Notes: generated by a model from the letters alone, not told the origin. Counted from the first letter of the stretch, positions 34,757-45,530 are shown. The stretch is DNA of 64,000 nucleotides from Chloroflexota bacterium (GCA_026707225.1 JAPOXG010000095.1:1-64000), one strand, 5' to 3'. Numbers and translations: made by a program.

Positions 34757-36862
34757 ATGGAAATGACTAATTCGATCGCTGACATTGATCTCAACAAAGT
34801 CCGTAACATCGGCATCATAGCTCATATTGACGCTGGCAAGACGACGGTCACCGAGCGTGTTCTCTATTACACCGGCATGGTTCATCGAATCGGCGAGACG
34901 CACGAAGGCTCGGCCGCGATGGATTACATGGAGCAGGAACGCGAACGCGGGATCACGATCACATCGGCGGCCGTCACCGCCAGCTGGGCTGATCATCAGA
35001 TTAACATCATTGATACGCCCGGTCATGTGGATTTCACCGCCGAGGTGCAGCGCAGCTTGCGCGTCCTCGATGGCGGCATCACCGTGTTTGACAGCGTCGC
35101 CGGCGTGGAACCGCAATCGGAAACGGTTTGGCGGCAAGCCTCGGAATACCAGGTGCCGCGCTTGTGTTTTGTCAACAAGATGGATCGGACCGGCGCTGAT
35201 TTCGATCGCTGCGTGAATATGATGGTTGATCGGCTGAAAGCCAATCCCGTCGTCATTCAAGCGCCTTACGGCAGCGGCGAAAACTTCGAAGGCATCATTG
35301 ACCTGCTTAAAATGGAGCTGCTGACTTACGGCAACGACGAGGGCACCGACATCAATTCACACCCGATACCGGAGAGCCATCGGGAAATGGCCGAGACGCG
35401 CCGCGAGGAAATGATCGAGAAAATCGTCGAACACGATGAATATCTCACCATGAAATTCCTTGAAGAAGAGACGATCGCCGATGAGGAGTTGCTGGCGGCG
35501 CTGCGCTCGGGCACGATCTCCGGTCAACTGCATCCGGTCCTTTGCGGCGCGGCGCTGAAAAACAAGGGCGTACAGGCGCTGCTGAACATGGTTGTGGCGC
35601 TATTGCCCTCGCCACTGGATATCCCGCCGGTCAAAGGCGAACACCCGCGGGACGGCAGCGCGCTCCTGCGACATGCCGATGATGACGCGCCTTTGGCGGC
35701 GCTAGTCTTCAAGATCGTCTCCGATCGGTACGGCAGGCTGGCGTTTACGCGCGTCTATTCCGGCGTTTTGCAAGCCGGTAGCATGGTGCTCAACACGGCG
35801 AATGGACGGCGCGAGCGCATTGGCCGCATCGTGCGCATGTTCGCCGACAGCCGCGAGGATGTCAAAGCGGTGCGCGCGGGCGATATTGCCGCTGTCATCG
35901 GCATGAAGGAGACCTTCACCGGCGACACGTTGAGCGCGACCAACAGTCCCATCTTGCTGGAAAACATCAGCTTTCCGGCGCCGGTGGTTGAAGTCGCGAT
36001 TGAACCGAATACCAAAGCCGATCAGGACAAGATGGGCTTGGGATTGCGGCGGCTGGCGGAAGAAGACCCGACCTTTCAAATCGAGGTTGACGACCAGCTG
36101 GGCCAGACCAAAATCAAGGGCATGGGCGAGCTGCACCTGGAAGTGCTGGTGGATCGCCTCATGCGCGAATATGGGGTTGACGCCCGTGTGGGGCGCCCGC
36201 GGGTCGCCTATCGCGAGACGATCACGCGCATGGTGGAGATTGACACGACCTTCAAGCGGCAGACGGGCGGCGCCGGTCAGTATGCGCGCTGCGCCATTCG
36301 CTTTGAGGAGCTGCCGGCCGAAGAAAAAGCGGAGGCTGATGGCGAGCTGCTCTTTGTCGATGGCATCCGCGGCGGGTCGATCCCGAAGGAATTCATCCCG
36401 GCGGTGAAGAAAGGCGTCAAGCAGGCGATGCAAGGTGGCGTAATCGCCGGTTATCCGGTGGTGGATATCAAAGCGACCTTGATCGATGGCGCCTACCACG
36501 AAGTTGATTCGAGCGAGATCGCTTTCACCATCGCTGGCTCCATGTGCTTGAAGGAAGGGATTCAGAAGGGGAGACCGGTCATTCTGGAGCCGTCGATGAG
36601 TGTGGAGATCGTTGTGCCGGACAATTATACTGGCGCTGTGGTCGGTGATATCGCTTCGCGGCGCGGCGTCGTGCAAGGCATGGAGCCGCACAGTGAAGGC
36701 ATCTCGGTGATCAAGGCGCAAGTGCCATTAGGAGAGATGTTCGGCTACGCCAATGACCTGCGCAATAACACACAGGGACGCGGCAACTTTAGCATGGAGT
36801 TTGACCGGTATACGGTCGCGCCGGAGGAAATCGCGGAAGCGGTGAAGTCCGGGTCGCGGTAG
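34757..36862 (+). CDS. fusA: Elongation factor G
   Basis: EF-G is the GTPase that moves tRNAs and mRNA through the ribosome. The G-domain motifs are complete: AHIDAGKTT (about residue 22), the switch region [21 protein letters not shown] and [10 protein letters not shown]. The remaining domains include [10 protein letters not shown] and [24 protein letters not shown] at the end. The 701-residue length is standard. The start is ATG 34757 or 34763. It follows rpsG by 42 bases. Confidence 0.97.
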   Translation: MEMTNSIADIDLNKVRNIGIIAHIDAGKTTVTERVLYYTGMVHRIGETHEGSAAMDYMEQERERGITITSAAVTASWADHQINIIDTPGHVDFTAEVQRSLRVLDGGITVFDSVAGVEPQSETVWRQASEYQVPRLCFVNKMDRTGADFDRCVNMMVDRLKANPVVIQAPYGSGENFEGIIDLLKMELLTYGNDEGTDINSHPIPESHREMAETRREEMIEKIVEHDEYLTMKFLEEETIADEELLAALRSGTISGQLHPVLCGAALKNKGVQALLNMVVALLPSPLDIPPVKGEHPRDGSALLRHADDDAPLAALVFKIVSDRYGRLAFTRVYSGVLQAGSMVLNTANGRRERIGRIVRMFADSREDVKAVRAGDIAAVIGMKETFTGDTLSATNSPILLENISFPAPVVEVAIEPNTKADQDKMGLGLRRLAEEDPTFQIEVDDQLGQTKIKGMGELHLEVLVDRLMREYGVDARVGRPRVAYRETITRMVEIDTTFKRQTGGAGQYARCAIRFEELPAEEKAEADGELLFVDGIRGGSIPKEFIPAVKKGVKQAMQGGVIAGYPVVDIKATLIDGAYHEVDSSEIAFTIAGSMCLKEGIQKGRPVILEPSMSVEIVVPDNYTGAVVGDIASRRGVVQGMEPHSEGISVIKAQVPLGEMFGYANDLRNNTQGRGNFSMEFDRYTVAPEEIAEAVKSGSR

Positions 36863-36944
36863 TAGAAGGACGGGGGCGCCTCGTCAGCAGTTATCGTTCG
36901 CGAATACGATTTCAGATCACGAAGTTAGCAAGAGGGATTGTCAG

Positions 36945-38144
36945 ATGTCAAAAGGGAAATTCGAGCGCACCAAGCCTCATGTAAACATCGGAACCATTGG
37001 TCATGTCGACCATGGCAAGACTACCTTAACGGCGGCGATCACCAAGGTGCTGGCGTTAAAGGGGCAGGCGCAGGAGCGCGAATACGGCGATATCGACAAT
37101 GCGCCGGAAGAGCGCGCGCGCGGCATCACCATCAATATTCGGCACGTCGAATATGAAACCGACGCCCGTCACTACGCGCATGTGGATTGCCCGGGGCACC
37201 GCGATTACATCAAGAACATGATCACCGGCGCGGCGCAGATGGACGGCGCCATCCTGGTGGTTAGCGCGCCAGACGGTCCCATGCCGCAGACCCGCGAGCA
37301 CGTCTTGCTGGCGAAGCAGGTGGAAGTGCCGGCGATGGTGGTCTATCTCAACAAGACTGACCAGATGGATGACGAAGAGTTGATTGAACTGGTTGAGATG
37401 GAACTCGCCGAATTACTGGAAGGCTATGATTTCGATCCCGATACGCCGATCATAAAGGGCTCGGCCTTGGCGGCGGAAGAGAGCGAGAGCAGCGACCCGA
37501 GCGCGCCCGAGTACGCTTCGATCGTTGAGTTGATGGACGCGGTTGACGAATGGATCCCGACGCCGATGCGCGATGTCGACAAGCCCTTCATGATGGCGAT
37601 CGAAGATGTCTTCTCCATCAAGGGGCGCGGCACAGTCGTCACCGGCAGCGTCGCTCGTGGCACGCTGCTCAAGGGCACCGAGGTTGATATAGTCGGCTTG
37701 CGCGACGAAATCGTCAAAACGGTCGTCACCGGCATCGAGATGTTCAACAAGGAACTCGACCAGGCGCAAGCGGGCGACAACGCCGGTATTTTGCTGCGAG
37801 GCATTGGCCGCGAGGAAGTTCAGCGCGGCATGGTCATCGCCAAGGTCGGTTCGATTACGCCGCACAAGAAATTCAAGTGCGAGGTTTATGTCCTGCGCCG
37901 CGATGAAGGCGGGCGCCATAAAGCCTTCTTCACCGGTTACCGTCCGCAGTTCTACATTCGCACCATGGATGTCACCGGCACGATCACGCTGCCCGATGGC
38001 GTTGAAATGGTGATGCCTGGCGACAACGTGAATCTCGATGTGGAGTTGATCACGCCGGTCGCGCTGGAACGCGGTTCGTCCTTCGCTATTCGCGAGGGCG
38101 GCTTGACGGTGGGCGCTGGCCGCATCACTGAGATTCTTGAGTAG
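36945..38144 (+). CDS. tuf: Elongation factor Tu
   Basis: EF-Tu carries aminoacyl-tRNA to the ribosome. The 399-residue protein has GHVDHGKTT, the [12 protein letters not shown] loop and NKTD. Several normally invariant positions differ: GGRTVGAG near the C-terminus is GGLTVGAG, the usual RGTKREEVERGQVLAKPG region reads [18 protein letters not shown], and GITIN is followed by IRHVEYE where TAHVEYE or similar is common. The overall fold motifs are intact, so it is likely functional. It is the last str-operon gene, followed by a structured spacer. Confidence 0.95.
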   Translation: MSKGKFERTKPHVNIGTIGHVDHGKTTLTAAITKVLALKGQAQEREYGDIDNAPEERARGITINIRHVEYETDARHYAHVDCPGHRDYIKNMITGAAQMDGAILVVSAPDGPMPQTREHVLLAKQVEVPAMVVYLNKTDQMDDEELIELVEMELAELLEGYDFDPDTPIIKGSALAAEESESSDPSAPEYASIVELMDAVDEWIPTPMRDVDKPFMMAIEDVFSIKGRGTVVTGSVARGTLLKGTEVDIVGLRDEIVKTVVTGIEMFNKELDQAQAGDNAGILLRGIGREEVQRGMVIAKVGSITPHKKFKCEVYVLRRDEGGRHKAFFTGYRPQFYIRTMDVTGTITLPDGVEMVMPGDNVNLDVELITPVALERGSSFAIREGGLTVGAGRITEILE

Positions 38145-38152
38145 CTCTCCTA

Positions 38153-38212
38153 GGGACGAGAGCGACCGGAGCCGGGTCAACAGCCCGGCTCGACTTTCCT
38201 GGTCGGCGTCCC
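38153..38212 (+). promoter_or_regulatory. Three-stem RNA structure before rpsJ
   Basis: Nested inverted repeats: GGGACG (38153-38158) with CGTCCC (38207-38212), CGACC (38163-38167) with GGTCG (38201-38205), and GAGCCGGG (38169-38176) with CCCGGCTC (38184-38191), all coaxial. It ends 24 bases before the rpsJ ATG. No T run follows. Position suggests an operon leader, attenuator or processing site. Confidence 0.6.
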
Positions 38213-38236
38213 GGATGAACGGATAAAGGTTGCTAA

Positions 38237-38545
38237 ATGGCAAAGAACAAGATACGCATCCGACTCAAGGCTTATGACCATCGTGTGCTCGATCAATCGG
38301 CGCAGCGGATTGTGGATACAGCGGAACGGACCGGTTCTCGAGTGGTAGGTCCCGTGCCGCTGCCGACGCGCATCGAGCGATTCACCGTCAGGCGGTCGCC
38401 CTTTATTGACAAGGATTCGCAAGAACACTTCGAAGTCCGGACGCACAAGCGGCTGATTGATGTGCTCGATCCGGACAGCAAGACCATTGATACGCTCATG
38501 CGCCTTAACCTGCCAGCGGGCGTGGATATCGAAATCAAGATTTAG
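38237..38545 (+). CDS. rpsJ: 30S ribosomal protein S10
   Basis: S10 is a 30S head protein and a transcription-antitermination partner of NusB in studied bacteria. The 102-residue product shows [33 protein letters not shown] and a C-terminal [11 protein letters not shown]. Length is normal. It opens the S10 operon and is separated from rplC by 168 bases with no ORF of its own. Confidence 0.97.
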   Translation: MAKNKIRIRLKAYDHRVLDQSAQRIVDTAERTGSRVVGPVPLPTRIERFTVRRSPFIDKDSQEHFEVRTHKRLIDVLDPDSKTIDTLMRLNLPAGVDIEIKI

Positions 38546-38713
38546 GATGATCGCGGAAGCATCGGCAGAGCGATCGATTGGAAGCCGCGCGGCGCTCGCG
38601 CTCATTCCGCGAAAGTCCGAGGCGCGGTGGGCGACCCGCCCGCAAGCAAGGCGATGGGTCCGCTGTGATCAGATTCATTGAAGCAGCGGCGCACCCGAGT
38701 GGAGGCTAGGCTC

Positions 38714-39352
38714 ATGAAGGGCATGATTGGCAAAAAAGTGGGGATGACCCAGGTCTTTGATGAACAGGGCACCGTCGTACCGGTCACCGTCATTCAAGCC
38801 GGTCCCTGCTATGTGACCCAGGTCCGCAACACTGAACGGGATGGCTACGTGTCGGTGCAGCTCGGCTTTGGAGAGACCAAGCCCAAGAACCTGACCAAAG
38901 GGCAGTTGGGCCATCTGCAAAAGCTGGACCTGCCGGCGCTGCGTCATCTGCGCGAGTTTCGCTTGTCGGAGGCCGCGGAGGCTGCCGTCGAGGAGGGGCA
39001 GGAAATCAAGGTGGACGTTTTTGAGCGCGGCGACCGCGTAGACATCATCGGCACTAGCAAAGGGCGCGGCCACGCCGGCACGATCAAACGGCATGGTTTC
39101 TCGCGCGGTCCCAAGACCCATGGTCAATCAGACCGGATGCGCTCCCCCGGCTCAATTGGCATGTGCGCCACGCCGGGCCGTACGCTCAAGGGGAAAAAGA
39201 TGGCTGGGCGGATGGGCAACGATCGGGTGACGGTTCAGAATCTGCCGCTGGTCGTTGTCGACGCTGAAAAGAACTTGCTGGCGGTCAAGGGTTCCGTCCC
39301 CGGCGCCAAGGGCAGCATCGTTATGATCAAGCCCTCGGCCAAACGAGCTTAG
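38714..39352 (+). CDS. rplC: 50S ribosomal protein L3
   Basis: L3 helps form the peptidyl-transferase centre. The 212-residue product starts MKGMIGKKVGMTQVFD and shows the conserved loop RSPGSIGMCATPGRTLKGKKMAGRMGN that reaches the catalytic core. GGAGG lies 8 bases before ATG 38714; the frame is open to 38678 but that leader lacks family support. Confidence 0.96.
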   Translation: MKGMIGKKVGMTQVFDEQGTVVPVTVIQAGPCYVTQVRNTERDGYVSVQLGFGETKPKNLTKGQLGHLQKLDLPALRHLREFRLSEAAEAAVEEGQEIKVDVFERGDRVDIIGTSKGRGHAGTIKRHGFSRGPKTHGQSDRMRSPGSIGMCATPGRTLKGKKMAGRMGNDRVTVQNLPLVVVDAEKNLLAVKGSVPGAKGSIVMIKPSAKRA

Positions 39353-39385
39353 CTGACCGGCCGCGTGTGTAACAGGAGTGACAGA

Positions 39386-40015
39386 ATGCAGTTTCCAGTG
39401 ATGGACAGCGCCGGACGGGAAGTGTCACAGGTTGAGCTGCCGGCTGATGTCTTTGAAGCGAAGATTAACGTCGGTCTGATGCACCAGGCTTACGTTCGCC
39501 AAATGGCCAATGCGCGCCAGGGATCGCATAGCACGCGCTCCCGCAGCGAGATTCGCGCGACCGGCGCGAAATGGTACCGCCAGAAAGGCAGCGGACGGGC
39601 CCGTCATGGCGCTCAAAGCGCGCCGATTTTCGTCGGCGGCGGCTTGGCGCATGGACCCAAACCGCGCGATTACAGCAAGAAGATGCCGAAGAAGATGCGG
39701 CGCGGCGCGATCCGTTCCAGCTTGAGCGCCCTGGTTCGTGATGAGCAGCTGGTGATCGTGGACAAACTCGACATCGAGGCGCCAAAGACGAGGGTGATGC
39801 GCGACTTGTTCGCGACGCTGGTAGGCGGGCAATCGGCGCTGTTGGTGGTGGCGAGCGAGCAGAACGCCGTGCGCAAAGGCGTCAGCAACCTGCCAAACGC
39901 TCATTCGATTATCGCCAACAATCTCAACATCCGGGACCTGCTTAAGTACGACCGGGTGATTATGACGCTGGACGCGCTCGAAGTCGTGACGAGCATTTGG
40001 GGGATGGGAGACTGA
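39386..40015 (+). CDS. rplD: 50S ribosomal protein L4
   Basis: L4 lines the peptide exit tunnel and in some bacteria represses its own operon. The 209-residue protein has the tunnel loop [26 protein letters not shown] (about residues 55-80) and [21 protein letters not shown] 39386 has AGGAG 8 bases upstream; the frame opening at 39365 is rejected. Confidence 0.96.
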   Translation: MQFPVMDSAGREVSQVELPADVFEAKINVGLMHQAYVRQMANARQGSHSTRSRSEIRATGAKWYRQKGSGRARHGAQSAPIFVGGGLAHGPKPRDYSKKMPKKMRRGAIRSSLSALVRDEQLVIVDKLDIEAPKTRVMRDLFATLVGGQSALLVVASEQNAVRKGVSNLPNAHSIIANNLNIRDLLKYDRVIMTLDALEVVTSIWGMGD

Positions 40016-40016
40016 C

Positions 40017-40319
40017 ATGCCCGAGCTTCATCTCTATGATGTTATTCGCCGCCCGGTGATCACGGAAAAGTCGACCGAATTGGCTGAAGGGCAGAACAAA
40101 TACGTTTTCGAAGTGGCCCGCCAAGCCAATAAAATCCAGGTGAAGGAAGCGGTTGAAGAGATTTTCGACCTGGAAGGCAAGGTCATCAAAGTGAATACGA
40201 TGAACATGCCGGCCAAGCGCGGACGCCGGGGCCGCAATACCTATGTCCGGTCGCGCGCCTGGAAAAAGGCGGTCGTTACGCTGGAAGAGGGCGTCTCGAT
40301 TGAGTTGTTTAACGTTTAA
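40017..40319 (+). CDS. rplW: 50S ribosomal protein L23
   Basis: L23 sits at the tunnel exit and is the docking site for trigger factor and the signal recognition particle. The 100-residue product shows [14 protein letters not shown], a [21 protein letters not shown] segment and the loop [30 protein letters not shown] inside the end of rplD serves as ribosome site; the genes are one base apart. Confidence 0.96.
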   Translation: MPELHLYDVIRRPVITEKSTELAEGQNKYVFEVARQANKIQVKEAVEEIFDLEGKVIKVNTMNMPAKRGRRGRNTYVRSRAWKKAVVTLEEGVSIELFNV

Positions 40320-40333
40320 TGGGAGCATGAGCG

Positions 40334-41167
40334 ATGCCCATCAAAGTCTATAAACCGACATCGCCCGGTCGCCGCGATATGACTGGCTATACATTTGAAG
40401 AGATCACCAAGAGCAAGCCGGAGCGCTCGTTGACGCGCGCCTTGCGCAAGAAGGGCGGGCGCAACAACACAGGGCGCATCACCGTTCGACATCGCGGCGG
40501 CGGGCATAAACGGCGTTATCGGCTCATTGATTTCAAGCGCAACAAGGAAGATTGCCGCGCCGAAGTCATCGCGATCGAATACGACCCCAACCGCTCCGCG
40601 CGCATCGCGCTGCTGCAATACGAAGACGGGGTGAAGAGCTATATCATTGCGCCGATGGGGGTTCAAGTCGGCGACATGATTGGCAACGGCGCGATGAGCA
40701 CCCTGCGCCCGGGGAATTGCCGCGCGCTGAAAGATATTCCACTGGGCACGGTCGTGCACAACATTGAGCTGCGCCCCGGCAAAGGCGCCCAGTTGGCGCG
40801 CTCGGCCGGCACGTCAGCGCAGATCTTGGCGTCGGAAGACAAGTATATCACTTTGCGCCTGCCCAGCGGTGAAATGCGCATGATATTGAACACCTGCCGC
40901 GCGACGATTGGCCAAGTCGGCAATGCCGAACACGCCAATGTCAAGTTGGGCAAAGCCGGGCGCAAGCGCTGGCTCGGTTGGCGCCCTACGGTTCGCGGCT
41001 CGGCGATGGATCCGGCCAGCCATCCTCATGGCGGGGGCGAGGGCAAAGCGGGCATCGGTATGGCGGCGCCCAAGACGCCATGGGGCAAGAAGGCGCTGGG
41101 GGTTCGAACGAGGCGCAACAAGCGCACCAATCGATTTATCGTACGCCGCCGCGGCAAGCGCCGTTAA
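40334..41167 (+). CDS. rplB: 50S ribosomal protein L2
   Basis: L2 is a large 23S-binding protein needed for subunit joining and peptidyl transfer. The 277-residue product has the family start [30 protein letters not shown], and the conserved C-terminal loop [21 protein letters not shown] with the His near the catalytic centre. Length is standard. Confidence 0.97.
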   Translation: MPIKVYKPTSPGRRDMTGYTFEEITKSKPERSLTRALRKKGGRNNTGRITVRHRGGGHKRRYRLIDFKRNKEDCRAEVIAIEYDPNRSARIALLQYEDGVKSYIIAPMGVQVGDMIGNGAMSTLRPGNCRALKDIPLGTVVHNIELRPGKGAQLARSAGTSAQILASEDKYITLRLPSGEMRMILNTCRATIGQVGNAEHANVKLGKAGRKRWLGWRPTVRGSAMDPASHPHGGGEGKAGIGMAAPKTPWGKKALGVRTRRNKRTNRFIVRRRGKRR

Positions 41168-41269
41168 TGCCATTGCGGCGGCAGCGGAAAGTTCTGCTGA
41201 GGTATAGCGGAACGTCAACCTGGGCGCCTCTGATGTAAGACGCGGTTTGTCGACCGAGGAGAGACTGAC

Positions 41270-41539
41270 ATGTCACGTTCATTGAAAAAGGGCTACTACG
41301 TCAGCCCGAAGCTGCTGGAGAAAATCGAACGGCTTAACCAGCAGAACAAAAAGGTCGTCATTCGCACCTGGAGCCGGGCGAGCACCATCTTCCCGCAGAT
41401 GGTGGGGCATACGATCGCGGTGCATGATGGCCGCCGGCACGTGCCGATATACATCACCGAGAACATGGTCGGGCACAAACTGGGCGAATTCGCGCCCACC
41501 CGGACCTTCCGCGGTCACATCGTGGATAGCAGGCGCTAG
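41270..41539 (+). CDS. rpsS: 30S ribosomal protein S19
   Basis: S19 forms the 30S head with S13. The 89-residue product shows [34 protein letters not shown] and [16 protein letters not shown] 102-base gap separates it from rplB; I see nothing in that gap apart from AGGAGAG ahead of the ATG. Confidence 0.96.
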   Translation: MSRSLKKGYYVSPKLLEKIERLNQQNKKVVIRTWSRASTIFPQMVGHTIAVHDGRRHVPIYITENMVGHKLGEFAPTRTFRGHIVDSRR

Positions 41540-41550
41540 GGGAGCGAAAG

Positions 41551-41895
41551 ATGGAAGTTCGCGCATTGACCAGATACTTGCCAATCTCGCCGCGGAAGCT
41601 GCGCCTCGTTTGCGACAAGGTGCGCGGGATGGATGCGCAGGAAGCCTTGATCGTTCTGGATTACATGCCGCAAAAAGGTTCCGCCTTCGTCAGCAAAACA
41701 TTGTCTTCGGCGATGGCGAACGCGGCCAACAACTTTGATCTCAACCCGGACGAGCTTTATGTATCGAAGATATACGCCGGCGACGGGCCGACATTGAAGC
41801 GCTTCAAAGCGGGCGCCCGCGGTCGTTTCAAGCCGCGCCTGAAGCGCACGTCTCACCTCTGGGTGATTCTGTCTGAGCGAGAGGAAGAGGACTAA
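41551..41895 (+). CDS. rplV: 50S ribosomal protein L22
   Basis: L22 contacts all 23S domains and reaches into the exit tunnel. The 114-residue product shows LPISPRKLRLVCDKVRGM, SAMANAANNF and the C-terminal hairpin RGRFKPRLKRTSHLWVIL. Its TAA stop overlaps the ATG of rpsC by one base. Confidence 0.96.
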   Translation: MEVRALTRYLPISPRKLRLVCDKVRGMDAQEALIVLDYMPQKGSAFVSKTLSSAMANAANNFDLNPDELYVSKIYAGDGPTLKRFKAGARGRFKPRLKRTSHLWVILSEREEED

Positions 41896-42593
41896 TGGGT
41901 CGTAAGGTGCATCCAAAGGGATTCCGTCTCAAGGTAATCCGCGAGTGGGACGCTCGCTGGTATGCCGAAGGCGAGCGCTATGTCAATTTGTTGATGGAAG
42001 ATCGCAAAATACGCAAATATTTGAAGGCGAAGACGACGCGCGCCGGCGTCTCGCGCATCGAGATTGAGCGGCATCCGAACCAGGTCATCATTACGATTAA
42101 TACGGTGCGCCCTGGATTGATCATCGGGCGCAAGGGCGAGGCAGTCAAAGAGCTGCGTCAACAGCTGCAGGATATGACTGGCAAGACGGTGAAAGTCGAA
42201 GTCAGCGAGATTGAAAAGCCGGATCTGGACGCCACCCTGGTCGCCGAAAACGTAGCCTCCCAGTTGGTGCGGCGGATAGGGCACAGCCGGGCGATGAAGC
42301 GCGCCATCATGCAGGCGATGCGTCAAGGCGCCGGCGGCATCCGCGTCGAGGTGAGCGGGCGCCTGGGCGGCTCGGACATGGCGCGGCGCGAATGGATGTT
42401 CGACGGCCGGGTGCCGCGCAATACGCTGCGCGCTGATATTGATTATGGATTCGCTGAAGCGCTGACGACCTTCGGGCAGATCGGCGTCAAAGTCTGGATT
42501 TACAAAGGCGACATCCTGCCGGGCGAAGATCCGTTCAGCAGCCCGGCGCAGCGCCCCGCAGATCACGGTGGGCGCCGCGGCCGCCGGAACTAG
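41895..42593 (+). CDS. rpsC: 30S ribosomal protein S3
   Basis: S3 sits at the mRNA entry site and helps unwind mRNA. The 232-residue product has the start GRKVHPKGFRLKVIREWDARWYAE (cut to the first residues), the KH-domain GxxG as IIGRKGEAVKELRQ, and RMGGSDMARREW-like GRLGGSDMARREW. Its C-terminal tail is basic and Gly/Arg-rich. Confidence 0.96.
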   Translation: MGRKVHPKGFRLKVIREWDARWYAEGERYVNLLMEDRKIRKYLKAKTTRAGVSRIEIERHPNQVIITINTVRPGLIIGRKGEAVKELRQQLQDMTGKTVKVEVSEIEKPDLDATLVAENVASQLVRRIGHSRAMKRAIMQAMRQGAGGIRVEVSGRLGGSDMARREWMFDGRVPRNTLRADIDYGFAEALTTFGQIGVKVWIYKGDILPGEDPFSSPAQRPADHGGRRGRRN

Positions 42594-42611
42594 CAAGATT
42601 ATCGAGCGCGT

Positions 42612-42639
42612 GTAGCGGCGAGGCGGTGGCTCGCCCCCA
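42612..42639. repeat. Degenerate copy of the dispersed palindrome
   Basis: GTAGCGGCGAG, then GCGGTGG, then CTCGCCCCCA forms a hairpin (GGCGAG/CTCGCC) that resembles the copies at 3128 and 33425. It lies in the 76-base rpsC-rplP gap. Confidence 0.4.
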
Positions 42640-42669
42640 ATATGCGCGGCAATTGTAGGAGCAAGTGCC

Positions 42670-43104
42670 ATGTTAATGCCGAAACGGAGAAAGCATAACA
42701 AGCAGATGCGCGGCCGGATGCGGGGCAAGGCGCGCCGCGGCGCCGTCGTGCAATTCGGCGATTTCGGCTTGCAGGCGCTGGAGCCGAGCTGGGTTACCAG
42801 CCGACAGATCGAAGCGTGCCGGCGGGCGATGGTGCGCTACATCCGCCGGCGGGGCAAGGTCTGGATCCGCATCTTCCCTGACAAACCAGTGACGCAGAAA
42901 GCGGCCGAAACGCGCATGGGCAAGGGCAAGGGCTCGGTCGAAAAATGGGTCTGCGTCGTCAAGCCGGGGCGCATCCTTTTTGAGATGAGCGGCGTGCCCG
43001 AATCTGACGCGCGGGAAGCGCTGCGGCTGGCGTCGCACAAGCTGCCAATCAAAACCAAGTTTGTCAAGCGCTTCGATCCGATTTCCGGGCGGGAGGTCAG
43101 TTGA
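42670..43104 (+). CDS. rplP: 50S ribosomal protein L16
   Basis: L16 organises the A-site side of the 50S. The 144-residue product starts [19 protein letters not shown] and shows [22 protein letters not shown] and [13 protein letters not shown], all family landmarks including the modified-Arg region. Its TGA stop overlaps the rpmC ATG. Confidence 0.96.
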   Translation: MLMPKRRKHNKQMRGRMRGKARRGAVVQFGDFGLQALEPSWVTSRQIEACRRAMVRYIRRRGKVWIRIFPDKPVTQKAAETRMGKGKGSVEKWVCVVKPGRILFEMSGVPESDAREALRLASHKLPIKTKFVKRFDPISGREVS

Positions 43105-43331
43105 TGTACATGGGCGAGATCCGCGCCATGTCCACGGACGAAATCCTGGACAAGATTGAAGATCTGAAAGTTGAAATGTATACCTTTCGCATCCAGAAGG
43201 AATCGGGTGAGTTAAAGGATACCACCCTGTTCCGCAAGACACGGCGCGATATCGCGCGGCTGAAAACGGCGCTGCGCGAGCGTGAACTGGCGGCGGAACT
43301 CGTGGCTCAAGGGGGAGAGAATGGCGAATAA
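43104..43331 (+). CDS. rpmC: 50S ribosomal protein L29
   Basis: L29 lies beside L23 at the tunnel exit. The 75-residue helical hairpin has [24 protein letters not shown] and the conserved [21 protein letters not shown] 43104 overlaps the rplP stop and has GGGAGG 6 bases upstream; a TTG three bases earlier is a poorer choice. Confidence 0.94.
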   Translation: MYMGEIRAMSTDEILDKIEDLKVEMYTFRIQKESGELKDTTLFRKTRRDIARLKTALRERELAAELVAQGGENGE

Positions 43332-43569
43332 TCGCAAGCGCTTGGTCGGCACCGTTGTCAGCGACAAGATGGAAAAGACCGTTGTCGTCGCGATCGAAAA
43401 CCGCAAGATGCACCCGGTGTATCACAAGGTGGTGACCTCGACGAAAAAGGTGATGGCTCATGATGAGACGGGCGCCGGCATCGGCGCGCTGGTGCGTATC
43501 GTGCAGAGCCGCCCCATTAGCAAGCGCAAACGCTGGGTGGTCGAAGCGGTTTTGGAAAACGCGGAATAG
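43321..43569 (+). CDS. rpsQ: 30S ribosomal protein S17
   Basis: S17 is an early-assembling 30S protein with an OB fold. The 82-residue product shows [24 protein letters not shown] (first part) and [20 protein letters not shown]. It starts inside the end of rpmC (11-base overlap), with GGGGGAG just before the ATG. Confidence 0.95.
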   Translation: MANNRKRLVGTVVSDKMEKTVVVAIENRKMHPVYHKVVTSTKKVMAHDETGAGIGALVRIVQSRPISKRKRWVVEAVLENAE

Positions 43570-43625
43570 CTGGCGAACGACGCATAGGCCTGGAACGCCG
43601 GACTCTTGAACGGAGAATGATAGCG

Positions 43626-43997
43626 ATGATTCAAACGGAATCGCGTTTGAAGATAGCCGACAATAGCGGCGCGCAGGAGCTGCTGGTAATCCGCGTGCTC
43701 GGCGGCTCAAAAGTGAAGTACGGCTATGTCGGCGATATCGTGGTCGGTACAGTGAAAGCCGCCAGCACGACCGGCGGCGTCAAGAAGGGCGAGCTCGTGC
43801 GCGCTGTCATAGTGCGGACGCATAAGGAATATCGGCGAATTGACGGGTCGACAATCCGCTTCGACGATAACGCGGCGGTGGTGCTGGCGGAGGATCTTGA
43901 GAATCCCCGGGGGACGCGCGTCTTCGGTCCGGTTGCGCGTGAATTGCGCGACAAGGGTTTCATGAAGATCGTATCGCTGGCGCCAGAGACCTTATAG
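43626..43997 (+). CDS. rplN: 50S ribosomal protein L14
   Basis: L14 contributes to the subunit interface. The 123-residue product shows [48 protein letters not shown] and a C-terminal [24 protein letters not shown] 43626 is preferred over 43617, because GGAG would be too close to the earlier one and the family begins MIQ. Confidence 0.95.
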   Translation: MIQTESRLKIADNSGAQELLVIRVLGGSKVKYGYVGDIVVGTVKAASTTGGVKKGELVRAVIVRTHKEYRRIDGSTIRFDDNAAVVLAEDLENPRGTRVFGPVARELRDKGFMKIVSLAPETL

Positions 43998-44010
43998 GCG
44001 AGGTGCTGAA

Positions 44011-44337
44011 ATGCAACGAGTGCAGCAAGGCGACTTGGTAGAAGTGATCGCCGGCAAGGACAAAGGCCTGCGCGGCGAAGTGGTTCGTGTCCTGGTTAAG
44101 AAAAACCGCGTCATTGTAAACGGGGTCAACATCATGAAGCGCCACCGCAAAGCGCGACCGGCGCCCGGCGGGCAGCAGATCCCGGCGCAAATCATTGAGT
44201 TTGAGGCGCCATTGCACCTTTCTAATGTGATGCTGGTCTGCCCAGACACCGATGAGCGGACGCGGGTCGGCTTTCGCTTCACCGATGATGGGCGCAAAGT
44301 GCGCTACAGCAAAAAAAGCGGCAGCGTAATCGAGTAG
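44011..44337 (+). CDS. rplX: 50S ribosomal protein L24
   Basis: L24 is an assembly-starting 23S-binding protein with a KOW motif ([18 protein letters not shown], about residues 7-24). The 108-residue product also has [16 protein letters not shown] and [14 protein letters not shown]. It follows rplN by 13 bases. Confidence 0.95.
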   Translation: MQRVQQGDLVEVIAGKDKGLRGEVVRVLVKKNRVIVNGVNIMKRHRKARPAPGGQQIPAQIIEFEAPLHLSNVMLVCPDTDERTRVGFRFTDDGRKVRYSKKSGSVIE

Positions 44338-44353
44338 CGGAGCGAGGTGAATT

Positions 44354-44896
44354 GTGGAAAACCGAATGTACACCCGCTATATGGAAGAAGTCGTGCCGAC
44401 CCTAACGGCGGAATTTGGCTATACCAATTCGATGCAGGTGCCCACGATTAGCAAGATCACGCTGAATGTTGGCGTTGGCGAGGCGATTGACGAGCCGCGG
44501 TCTTTGGATGGCGCCGTGGAAGACTTGAAGGTCATCACCGGACAGCAGCCGGTCATCACCAAAGCCAAGAAAAGCATCGCCACCTACAAGCTGCGCGAAG
44601 GGCGGGCGATCGGCGTCAAGGTGACCCTGCGCAAAGAACGGATGTGGTCGCTCTATGACCGCCTGGTCAACATCGCCTTGCCTCGAATTCGGGACTTTCG
44701 CGGCGTTTCGGCCAAGCTGGACGGGCGCGGCAATCTCACGGTTGGTTTGCGGGAGCAGCTTGTCTTCCCGGAAATCGACTTCGACAAAATCGACAAGGTC
44801 CGTGGAATGGAAGTGACGATCGTCACCACGGCCAGAACGGACGAAGAAGGACGCCGGCTGCTGTCGCTGCTCGGTATGCCCTTCCAGGGAAACTAG
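44354..44896 (+). CDS. rplE: 50S ribosomal protein L5
   Basis: L5 binds 5S rRNA and contacts P-site tRNA. The 180-residue product shows [39 protein letters not shown] and [11 protein letters not shown] with [25 protein letters not shown] start is used with GAGGTG close upstream. Confidence 0.95.
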   Translation: MENRMYTRYMEEVVPTLTAEFGYTNSMQVPTISKITLNVGVGEAIDEPRSLDGAVEDLKVITGQQPVITKAKKSIATYKLREGRAIGVKVTLRKERMWSLYDRLVNIALPRIRDFRGVSAKLDGRGNLTVGLREQLVFPEIDFDKIDKVRGMEVTIVTTARTDEEGRRLLSLLGMPFQGN

Positions 44897-44905
44897 AGGG
44901 AATAT

Positions 44906-45088
44906 ATGGCGAAGAAATGCATGCAATTTCGGGAAGAACGGCGCAAATACGCGGTTCGTGTGCGCCATCGCTGCAAGGTTTGCGGGCGCCCGCGCGGGTA
45001 CATCCGCCGCTTTGGCTTATGCCGGATTTGCTTCCGCGAGATGGCGCTTAATGGCGAGATTCCCGGCGTTGTGAAGTCGAGCTGGTAG
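44906..45088 (+). CDS. rpsN: 30S ribosomal protein S14, zinc-binding type
   Basis: A short S14 (60 residues) with four Cys in the zinc-ribbon pattern CKVC and CRIC, the C+ form (also called rpsZ). The family end [11 protein letters not shown] is exact. The zinc form is typical of many Gram-positive and Chloroflexota lineages, against the longer Cys-free form of E. coli. It lies 9 bases after rplE and 12 before rpsH. Confidence 0.96.
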   Translation: MAKKCMQFREERRKYAVRVRHRCKVCGRPRGYIRRFGLCRICFREMALNGEIPGVVKSSW

Positions 45089-45100
45089 GAGGCGGCGACA

Positions 45101-45514
45101 GTGTCTAATGTAACGAACGATCCAATTGCAGATATGTTGACGCGCATTCGCAACGCATTGACGCGCGGCATGACAGAAGTCGTCGTGCCCAAAAGCGCGA
45201 TCAAGATTGATATCGCCCGCATCCTTAAGGAAGAGGGATATATCGAAGATTATGCTATCGGAGACGAAAGCCCAATTCCGCTGATCAAGGTCCAGCTCAA
45301 GTATTTCGGGTCTCGGCGCGACCGGCGGCCGGTAATCACGCAGCTTAAACGGATCAGCAAACCAGGGCGGCGCGTGTATCGCAAACGCCGGGAGCTGCCC
45401 ATCGTTTTGAGTGGGACCGGCATCGCGATCGTGACGACGCCCAAGGGCGTCATGACCGCGCAGCAGGCGCGTCGTAACGGCGTCGGTGGCGAAGTCCTCT
45501 GTTACGTCTGGTGA
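45101..45514 (+). CDS. rpsH: 30S ribosomal protein S8
   Basis: S8 is a central-domain 16S binder and, in E. coli, represses the spc operon. The 137-residue product shows NDPIADMLTRIRNA, RISKPGRRVY and a C-terminal GVMTAQQARRNGVGGEVLCYVW. GTG start with AGGAGG 8 bases upstream. Confidence 0.96.
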   Translation: MSNVTNDPIADMLTRIRNALTRGMTEVVVPKSAIKIDIARILKEEGYIEDYAIGDESPIPLIKVQLKYFGSRRDRRPVITQLKRISKPGRRVYRKRRELPIVLSGTGIAIVTTPKGVMTAQQARRNGVGGEVLCYVW

Positions 45515-45530
45515 CGGAAAGGGTATTGAC

